From Neoscytalidium dimidiatum (Eukaryota; Ascomycota; Dothideomycetes; Botryosphaeriales; Botryosphaeriaceae): a DNA stretch of 64,000 nucleotides. Within the stretch, counting starts at the first letter, position 1. Each line of letters opens with the position of its first letter. Below the pieces are notes generated by a model. That model saw nothing but the letters and a program-made list of their open reading frames with translations. It was not told where the DNA came from and searched no databases. The stretch lies in contig CM074703.1 in the NCBI GenBank assembly GCA_037367355.1, positions 558,001 to 622,000 of the forward strand, written 5' to 3'. This document shows positions 56,785 through 64,000 of the stretch, in pieces. Made by a program: the position numbers and the translations under genes.

Positions 56785-58677
56785 ATGGCCAGAACTAGCG
56801 ACGCCTCGCTGCCCTACCACGAGCCGGGAATCACCACCGTCCTCATCCAATCATCCTTCCTCGTCATTCTCAATGTCATCAATGCCATCTTGGACAGGGC
56901 CGTGTACTGCGGTCTCCTCGGCCAAATCTTCATCGGCGTGGCGTGGGGGACTCCAGGGGCGAAGTGGCTTACGGAGTCGACGGAAGAGGTAATTGTCCAG
57001 CTTGGGTATCTCGGCTTGATTCTTCTCGTATACGAAGGTGCGTTTCCCATCATCTCTACTAATGAATGTCTCTGACCTGGAGCAGGCGGTCTTTCGACCT
57101 CCTTCGCATCCCTGAAGGCCAATCTGCCCCTCTCCACCACCGTAGCCATCACGGGCATCAGTGTCCCGATCGGTCTCTCCTTCACTCTGCAAGCTTTGGT
57201 TGGCGCGACACCCCTGCAAGCCTTCGCTGCCGGTGCTGCGCTATGCTCGACCAGTCTGGGAACGACCTTCACCGTGCTAGCTACGAGCGGTCTTACGAAG
57301 TCGCGCCTGGGAGTCGTCCTCACGAGCGCTGCTATGATGGATGACGTTGTGGGACTGGTCATGGTTCAGGTCATTTCCAACCTTGGCGGGCCGGCTTCAT
57401 CGTTCAGCGCAACCACTGTCATCAGACCGGTCTTTGTGTCGCTGGGGTTTGCCGTGTTGATCCCGCTTGCCTGCCGCCTGATCGTCAGACCAACTACCAT
57501 TTTCCTGAACAAGCACCGACAGGCGAATCCTACCGGACTGGCGCAGAAGCTGTTGTCTCTGCATCAAACAACCTTCGCCATCCATACAGCCATTTTGTTC
57601 GGTCTCGTCGCTGGCGGATCTTACGCCGGTACATCTAACCTATTCACCGCTTATCTTGCCGGTGCTTCTATCAGCTGGTGGGATGCTGAGATGCCTCATC
57701 TACCGGTTGAAAGGTGTGAAAGCTCAGATAGCAGGGAAGATGGCAGGCATTCTTCCGCTTTCGTGACTCATGAGGATGCGTCCATGGAAAGCGACAGGCC
57801 TGCCGCCCCCAGAAGCTTCTCCTCAGTGCACCTTTCTGGCATCGCAATTTATGGGCGATATTACCACCAGGCTGTAGGGAAGATCTTGAAGCCACTTTTC
57901 TTCGTGAGCAGCCCAACCGATTTCTCCTGCATCGGCTGACAGCATTTTCTGGCCTCCATCGGCTTTTCAATACCCATCTCCCAGATGTTCACGGGATTTG
58001 TTGTCTGGCGTAGTATTGTCTACACGAGCCTGATGCTCTTTGCGAAGCTGGTATGTGGTCTTTGGCTCGTCCGCTTTTCAATGTTGCCCTACGTTCCCGA
58101 GCGCTTTAAGGTCCGTAAGCTCCGTCTGCCGTCAATACCCCATCTCTGGGGTAAGTCGTCCAAGAAGGAGGGCAAATCCGGGCGGAGGAAAGACCAAAAA
58201 AAGAAGCACAGCCACTCGGGCGCTATCCAACCTCCGCGCTCCGAGCAGCAGATCTCCCAGGCCCAGACTTCCGAACGAAGCGAAGATGAGACGACCGCAC
58301 ATCACGGCCCACGGCCTGTCCGGGATACAGACCGTAATAGCTCTGCTCCCGCTTCACAGCACACTTCGCCTGATCCCAAGAAACCCATTTCACTGTACCC
58401 TGCTTCAATCCTTGGGGGCGCGATGGTCGCGCGAGGTGAGATCGGCTTCTTGATTTCGTCGATTGCGCAGAGCAAAGGGATATTCTCGTCCGACTCTGCC
58501 TCGTCAAGCGGTTCGAACGGAATATTCCTCATCGTCACATGGGCGATCGTGCTGTGCACGATCATCGGGCCATTAACCGTCGGACTATTGGTCAGACGCG
58601 TCAAAAAGCTCCAGAAAAGTGGCGAGGATGCCGTTGAGGGTAGGAGAGACGTACTTGGCGTCTGGGGCGTGGAATGA
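56785..58677 (+). CDS. CPA2-family cation/proton antiporter (Na+/H+ exchanger type)
   Basis: Membrane transporter of the Kef/NapA-like monovalent cation:proton antiporter family. Model: join(56785..57037,57086..57903,57943..58677), 601 aa; introns 48 nt and only 39 nt. Hydrophobic segments cover residues about 17–400 and 500–585. The family signature in the fifth/sixth helices is present, including the acidic pair in AAMMDDVVGLVMVQVISNL, expected to carry the protons. LGYLGLILLVYEGG, AFAAGAALCSTSLGTTFTVLA and SILGGAMVARGEIGFLISSI are typical family segments. Two long cytosolic loops interrupt the core: one Ser/Asp-rich (about 310–350) and one basic, Lys-rich (about 430–500). Ion preference cannot be read from sequence. 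Confidence 0.87.
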
Positions 58678-60428
58678 AGACGGTGAGCACCGGAGATGAC
58701 AGCATCCGTGATCTTACGAGGATGCTGTGGCACCTGATTTCTAAGAAGGACAGAATGGTTACTTTGATTTTAGAGTCTGTCATGGTATTTCGATGATCAA
58801 TTATCTACGCATAAAAAGACGCATAGAATCGAAATCCAAGACACTCAGCATTTCACCAAAGTCCTGGCTCACACAGAGATAAGATGGCCCTCGAGATATA
58901 TTTGCTGCCATATCGTTGTCTCACAGCAGGAAATCAAGCAGGACCGACTTTGGGCCGCCGCCTGCTTGACACGGCGCAGAAGGAGGGAATGCGGTGCGGC
59001 ACGACGCGGCGCGCAATCTGCGTGCTTCGCAATTTCGCGTAGAGGAGAGAAGGCAATTATTATCATTTTATAACGTGCACATGGCGTCAGGCCGGTGGCC
59101 CGGCGGCGCCATTTTTTTGCTTCCCGTCCTTCTGGAAGCCGAAAATAGATTGAGAGTGATTTCAGAGGCTTGGCCAGGGTGCGGTGCTTGCTTGGTTGTG
59201 CGTCGCGGCACGTTGCTGCACTGCGCTTCCGGTGGCCGTTTCTCCTTAGTTCCCATTTATTTTCCTTTTTTTTTCCTTCTCGTCGCATCGCTTGCTCGAT
59301 CGCGTGGGAGGAAGCGAGCGAGCGAGCGAGCGATCAAGGGGAAGGGAGAGAGGAACTGCGTCATCGTAACCGCTGTTCTTTGTGGCCCTGGATTCGCGCA
59401 AAAAAGTAGGGGAGGTGATGGAACCGTTGCCCCAGTTCCCATCCATACCCCTTCGCAGCCAACCCCCAATCCCTAGAGTTGGCCCCTGCGTCCACGTTTT
59501 CCTGTCACGAGGGGCGGCGCTGCACGCGCCATCGCGACCATCGCTTCCTTCTCGCGCACCAAGATTTCGAAGGTGCGTCTAGTGCGTGTGCGAAGGAACA
59601 ATGGAACTTCCAGCGTTCGGTCTTGGATTTCGGACAACGTCGCGATCGAGGGTGAGAAAGGAAGCGGTTGATCAAACGCGATGAAGAAGGCTGTGCAGAA
59701 GGAGAAGAGAAGCGAAGAAGGGAAAAATGGTACGATGTGGTTTCAAGACTCGTGGTTCTTTGGCAAAACGTGCAGCGTCACGAACGCGCCCCTGCGCCCT
59801 GAGTTTCATAGTTTTGTTGGTGTTGTTGTGCTATCTGTGATGCAATTTTTGCGCTTGCCTGTTTCGGATAGCTAGGGTCGCTGTTTTTCGGGTAGCGTGG
59901 ATAGGTGCGAGTGCTGTATTGCGGTTGTGGGGCCGCCTTGTCGCTTTCTGTTTCTGGTACCGAGACAGACGGATTCTGAATCCTGGAGGTATGAGGCGGA
60001 CTTGCCATGAGACGTGGTATTATTAAAATAGGCGGAGGCAACGCAAACTAAGCGAATAGCCCAGTTGCACAGCCCAGCCTTGTTCCTCGGCGTGCGAAGT
60101 TTTGGTGCGGATGTGGGTTTGCATAAGCCGTGGGTTCATTGGTCCGCCTGAAATCCGCGTTTGGGAGAGGCACGAGAGATGTGGGAGAATATTCTCGTGT
60201 TTGAGAATGTTGGAGGGGCAACGATGAGCGTTCTGAGACGAGTTGTGGAGTGCCAATTGCTAAGCCGAGGTGTATCAAAGGTCAGCGTCCCTCACGCTGA
60301 CGTAGGGGCTTCGGAGAATGTGGCAAACGTGGCAATAATCAGACGCGGGATGTTGAAGCACTGATCGGTAATTTGATACTCCAACTTAGGTGTCTGTTTT
60401 GGAATTTGCTTCATCTTCTTTCATTTAG
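58678..60428. other. Intergenic, 1.75 kb
   Basis: Between the convergent antiporter and DUF7580 genes. Includes a T-rich tract (59260–59276) and a GCGA microsatellite. No recognisable gene on either strand. Confidence 0.4.
59314..59333. repeat. (GCGA)5 microsatellite
   Basis: Five perfect GCGA units in non-coding DNA. Confidence 0.9.
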
Positions 60429-62123
60429 CTATCTAGTACCCAAAAATTGAGAAAGCTCGTCCTGCAGGGGCAGTACTATTTGCTCAATGGCCGCTTGTAG
60501 AAAATCCGGGTCCTGGAGACTTCCACTTGGATCTGCGAAACACCTTAGACAGTGCGCAATGGCATTTTGAAACGCAGCGGACAAGTCTTCTTGCTCGGAC
60601 TCGTACCACTGGTGTGCAGTGCAGAGCATTGCTAAAGACGTATCGCGGCCCACATGTAGGTTCGTGGGCATTTGCTGCTCACAGGGCTTTCCGAAGTAGA
60701 GCTCTAGTAGAACAATACCCAAAGAGAGCAGTGTCGCATTTTTACTGCTAAAGCCGTTCGTGCTGGCCACAGCAGAGTCATGCATGAGTTTCTGCTTGAC
60801 CAGTGGATGGTCGATATCGATTGAGCGGTGTGTAGACAGAGTCTGATAAAAGAAGATATCCCTTTTGTTCCACTGGTCATTGATCCAAGGCGAAGTATGC
60901 AGCTGTAGGATTGAGGAGGCGACTGTGACGGCGAGGGTGTACCGTTCCTTCTTGCTGAGCCGTACTTTCCCACCGCCTTTTAAGATCTCCTCTAAATTCA
61001 CTGTGTCCGCCTTGCGAGAAAATCGAAAGCCGTTTAGTGGAATGGAATGAGCTCCTCGAAGTTTGCCATCGTCCATGGAAAAGCCAATGCAACTTTTCTC
61101 GTCGTTTTCGAAGCTACGCACGACGGAGCAGATATCTTTTACTTCTTGAAACTGACAGCTCTCACTTCTTGTCTTTGACGGTGAACATGAAGACCTTGGG
61201 AAATGTGGCGGTGTTGGGGAGAAGCTGACCGTCCTTCGGGATTGGACAGTGAGGTTGCCCATACTCGTTGAGAGCTCATCGTCATCTTCCGGGAAACAAA
61301 TCCGAGCCTCCTTTACTGTCCAGGACGAGGACCTATCCGTAAATGATATTGTGAAAATGGTCCCAGATTCACGAGCTTGTCTTCGCCAACCAGGCTTAGG
61401 GTGGAGGTCTCGACGCTCAAGGTGCAGGTTGGTGAAATGGGAGGCCCTGCACGAGCAGCTGAATGCGTCCACTAGAGTGTTGTGCAGAACTCCAGCATAA
61501 GCCTGGATCCGCTGCAATTTCTGCGCTATCGAAGGCTTTGAATTCTTCCGGTAAGGCTCTAGTTTCTCCGATTTTTCGGTGAATCGTTCCAATTCCTTGT
61601 TGCAATCGTCTAGTTCCTCGAGCAGTCTTTTGACTTTCTTCTTATTCATAGAGAACTTTACTCGTTTTTTGAATTCGAATTTTTGTGCGGATTTGGGTTT
61701 GTTTGCTACGAGCAAGGCCTCAAGGTCGTTTCGCGTGTTCACTGTCCGATCCAGATCCAACTTCTCGGCAATGGCTGTCATTATCTTCTCTATGTCTCTG
61801 ATCGCTTGGTAGTAAGCATTGTAGGACTCGTCCAGCTTGAGCTTGAGCCTCCTGGTTATCTCAGGGTCTTTCCAGAGAAATCCATGGGGCTCGGCAACCA
61901 TCTCGGCTAATTCATATTCGGTGGTGATTGGAGCGAGCAGCAGACGGAGGGTTTGCTCGTAATGCACATGCTGATTCCGTAGTTTTCGGATGTATTGAGG
62001 CAGATAGTTCTCCCACTTCACAAATGCCTTGACCGGGTCCAAGCCGTCGTTGTAGTCCTCAAGGGCAGAGATGACGAGAGGGAGTACGGCCAAAACTAGG
62101 CCTGCAAGCTCAACACCGCTCAT
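60429..62123 (-). CDS. DUF7580-family protein with kinase-like C-terminus
   Basis: Intronless, 564 aa from the ATG at 62123; an upstream in-frame ATG at 62165 would add 14 residues. The N-terminus is a hydrophobic helix (MSGVELAGLVLAVLPLVISALEDY) followed by helices (KWENYLPQYIRKLRNQ...YEQTLRLLLAPI) typical of a large, expanded fungal family annotated as DUF7580. These helices resemble N-terminal signalling domains of fungal NLR-like and incompatibility proteins. The C-terminal part is kinase-like without clear catalytic residues: YTLAVTVASSILQLHTSPWINDQW, then FYQ, and ATLLSLGIVLLELYFGKPCE matching a C-lobe helix. No HRD or DFG motif is visible, so it is probably a pseudokinase-type module. 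Function unknown; likely accessory and variable between strains. Confidence 0.75.
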   Translation of the reverse strand: MSGVELAGLVLAVLPLVISALEDYNDGLDPVKAFVKWENYLPQYIRKLRNQHVHYEQTLRLLLAPITTEYELAEMVAEPHGFLWKDPEITRRLKLKLDESYNAYYQAIRDIEKIMTAIAEKLDLDRTVNTRNDLEALLVANKPKSAQKFEFKKRVKFSMNKKKVKRLLEELDDCNKELERFTEKSEKLEPYRKNSKPSIAQKLQRIQAYAGVLHNTLVDAFSCSCRASHFTNLHLERRDLHPKPGWRRQARESGTIFTISFTDRSSSWTVKEARICFPEDDDELSTSMGNLTVQSRRTVSFSPTPPHFPRSSCSPSKTRSESCQFQEVKDICSVVRSFENDEKSCIGFSMDDGKLRGAHSIPLNGFRFSRKADTVNLEEILKGGGKVRLSKKERYTLAVTVASSILQLHTSPWINDQWNKRDIFFYQTLSTHRSIDIDHPLVKQKLMHDSAVASTNGFSSKNATLLSLGIVLLELYFGKPCEQQMPTNLHVGRDTSLAMLCTAHQWYESEQEDLSAAFQNAIAHCLRCFADPSGSLQDPDFLQAAIEQIVLPLQDELSQFLGTR

Positions 62124-62608
62124 CTCGAGGAAGAGAGCGAGAGAATATGGGCGGAAGTAATTCAATCAGCGGCCGCGACACCTGAGACTGGGAAAGCTGG
62201 GAGGCATAGAATGCCGAAATTCTGTTCTTGCCCCCACGATAACAGAGGGGCGCTCCACAATGGCGGTCAGTGCGGGACGGCTGCTTCTGGCCGGTTCATA
62301 GCTCCAAGGCAACAAATTCAGGAGTGGGCATAATTGTGAAGATGTTGAAGAGGGATAATTGATCGCAGATTCGAGAGCTGATGTTGGCAGGCTTAGAAAT
62401 GGCAGTGCTCAGCTGCAGATGAGAGCCAAGGCATGTCAGCGCTTACCCTTTTCGGGAGTGGGGCAGCGAAGATCGTGCCACACTACCAACCACTCCACAC
62501 GCCAGCCTGCGACACCCCTACGCATCTCCAGCCTCACAGCACGAATATCAACCGCAAAGCAGCTCGTCTGCCAGATATGGCTTTTATACTCGCAGGGAGC
62601 TAACAGCA
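62124..62608. promoter_or_regulatory. Divergent intergenic region of the DUF7580 and C2H2 genes
   Basis: 485 bp between opposing start codons; may serve both genes. No TATA box or coding sequence recognised. Confidence 0.4.
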
Positions 62609-64000
62609 ATGACCGCCATCAGGAATGCAGCGACTGCTTGTACTCGCAGCTTTCGAGTTCTTGCAGCTGCTTTAGAAGGCGGCGACGCTGAATATCGGAG
62701 TCTCATCGACCCTGCTGCTCTCGAAGACGAATTCGGCCGTTTTCGTGTCTGGGCCGGGAATCTTGGTGCTCAGCAAAAAGGCCACAGCTCGCTTGACTAT
62801 CGCCTACGCGACAGCCCGCTGCTACAATCGAATGTCCTGAAGCTCTTGCAAGAACTTGCTGTTAATCTCGACGAGGCTCGCGCAGTTGTAGCTGGCGCCA
62901 GGCTGCCTTATGAGCAACAAGCAGCTCGCGGTGATTTCAGTGACGACAGCGCCTCGGAAGACTCTGAAGAGGATGAAGACATCAGCGAAGAGGAGCAGCC
63001 GAAGTATAAGCTCCAACAGAGGCTATTTGAGATCATCGATATCGTCAACCATCTCTATCGGCTATCTATCAGGATCCGCAGTCCTACCGTGAGGACGCGG
63101 GCTCTCAAGGCCGCAGCTTATCGGCAAATCGATCCTGAGACTGGGGTTGATATCTTTAGTCAATATGCTGAATACGACAAGAGATATATGGAGGATTCTC
63201 TTTCACAGCTCAGGGCCGGACGCAAAGCTGATGACCTCGGGTATCTTGTCGACCGGCTGAGCAGGGCCATCACGCGAAGACGCCAACAGTTTAAGTATTG
63301 GAAAAAGCATCGAGACAAGCTCTCAAATCTGGCGGGAACCGAGATGTCGAATCTCCATGTCGCTGATGATGACAAACTCCCTAAAAAAGAGGCAGCTGTG
63401 GGTGTTACGGACGATTGTTTACGGACCTCCGAGCTCGCTAAGATCAATTTGAGAGCTCCACCAAGTGAGAGTAATCCAAGAACTCTGCTGTCCGGTACTG
63501 AGGCCACCACGCATCATCGGACTCTGGATGACGCGGTTGACAGCCAGTCTGTCACGTCAATTGCCACCACAGCCAAGGATATCGAGGGTCACGGCGTTGA
63601 TCTCCCGCCTCCACCGCACTCTGCAGACGGAGAAAGAGATTTCGAATGCCCGTATTGCTTTGTTATCTGCCCAGCTCGCCATAGTCGAATGCGGGCTTGG
63701 AAGTAAGATGCAGCGTTGACTTGAAAAGAGCGCCTCCGTTAACCGCATCACAGGACACACCTCCTGCAAGATCTACAACCCTACGTTTGTACCTACAGGG
63801 ACTGCAACGATTCTGACCAGATGTTCCGGAGCCGCCGCGAATGGTTAGAACACGAAAGTTCCGCCCACAGAAAAGTCTGGCGATGCCCCAGCCATCCCGC
63901 TGCAGTATATTCGTCTCCGGAAGGCATGAGAAGCCACTTAGAAGATAATCACAATGACGATCTCTCCGAGGTGCAGAAGCAGCAAGTGATCAGTCTGGCG
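62609..64000 (+). CDS. acuF-type C2H2 zinc-finger protein, 5' part, runs off right edge
   Basis: Model: join(62609..63702,63754..>64000), 447 aa seen; one 51-nt intron (GTAAGA...CACAG). The N-terminal 360 residues contain helices (FGRFRVWAGNLGAQQKG..., LLQELAVNLDEARAVV), an acidic Ser-rich insert near residues 110–130, and a long basic helix (RRRQQFKYWKKHRDKL). The zinc-binding part starts FECPYCFVICPAR and continues after the intron with KTHLLQDLQPYVCTYRDCNDSDQMFRSRREWLEHE and then WRCPSHPAAVYSSPEGMRSHLEDNH, giving successive C2H2-like fingers. This arrangement is the fungal group annotated as oxidoreductase acuF-like C2H2 proteins, often followed by ankyrin, TPR or NACHT modules. Whatever follows here is outside the window. 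Confidence 0.8.

Noticed and set aside
1..64000. tRNA, 5S rRNA, transposons, RIP-mutated repeats, CRISPR arrays
   Set aside because: Looked for B-box-like motifs, terminal repeats, transposase or reverse-transcriptase segments and AT-rich degenerate repeats by eye; none was convincing.

Overview
The window reads as nuclear DNA of a filamentous ascomycete (Pezizomycotina). Most genes carry short GT–AG introns of about 40–130 nt with CTAAC/CTGAC-like branch sites. Families typical of this group are present: ATG101, a PTH11-type rhodopsin-domain protein, the DUF7580 family and acuF-type C2H2 proteins. Genes lie on both strands with no operon-like order. Gene models were built by hand from conserved protein segments and splice signals; start codons and some splice sites remain predictions.

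Left part (1–20 kb): 5' end of PEX3 (-, runs off the left edge), ATG101 (+), a small secreted-type single-pass membrane protein (+), an unrecognised multi-pass membrane protein (+), PDX1/SNZ vitamin B6 synthase (-), a FUN14-domain mitochondrial protein (+), a PTH11-like receptor (-), COQ8/ABC1 (-), the N-terminal amidase NTA1 (+) and RPL39 (-, with a first exon of only 6 nt).

Middle (20–43 kb): an importin-13/Kap122-like karyopherin (-), aminopeptidase P with a mitochondrial-type leader (+), ORC2 (-) head-to-head with the arginine enzyme ArgJ (+), acireductone dioxygenase of methionine salvage (+), exocyst SEC15 (-), a Mei2-like RNA-binding protein (+) whose first intron holds a perfect 94-bp tandem duplication, a 3-kb stretch without a recognisable protein but with splice-like signals on the minus strand, and RNase MRP subunit RMP1 (+).

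Right part (43–64 kb): a secreted 510-residue protein made of six degenerate cysteine modules built on C-x3-C pairs (+), SEC12 (-), the PAK kinase CLA4 (-), alpha-actinin (-), a CPA2-type cation/proton antiporter (+), and at the right edge a divergent pair, a DUF7580 protein (-) and an acuF-type C2H2 zinc-finger protein (+, runs off the edge), which resembles the accessory repertoire of fungal self/non-self genes.

Most of the window is conserved housekeeping: peroxisomes, autophagy, secretion (SEC12, SEC15), cell polarity and actin (CLA4, alpha-actinin), mitochondria (COQ8, FUN14, ArgJ) and nuclear transport. The least explained items are the cysteine-module protein, the 39–42 kb interval and the pair at the right end. 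I saw no transposon, CRISPR array, tRNA or rRNA gene.
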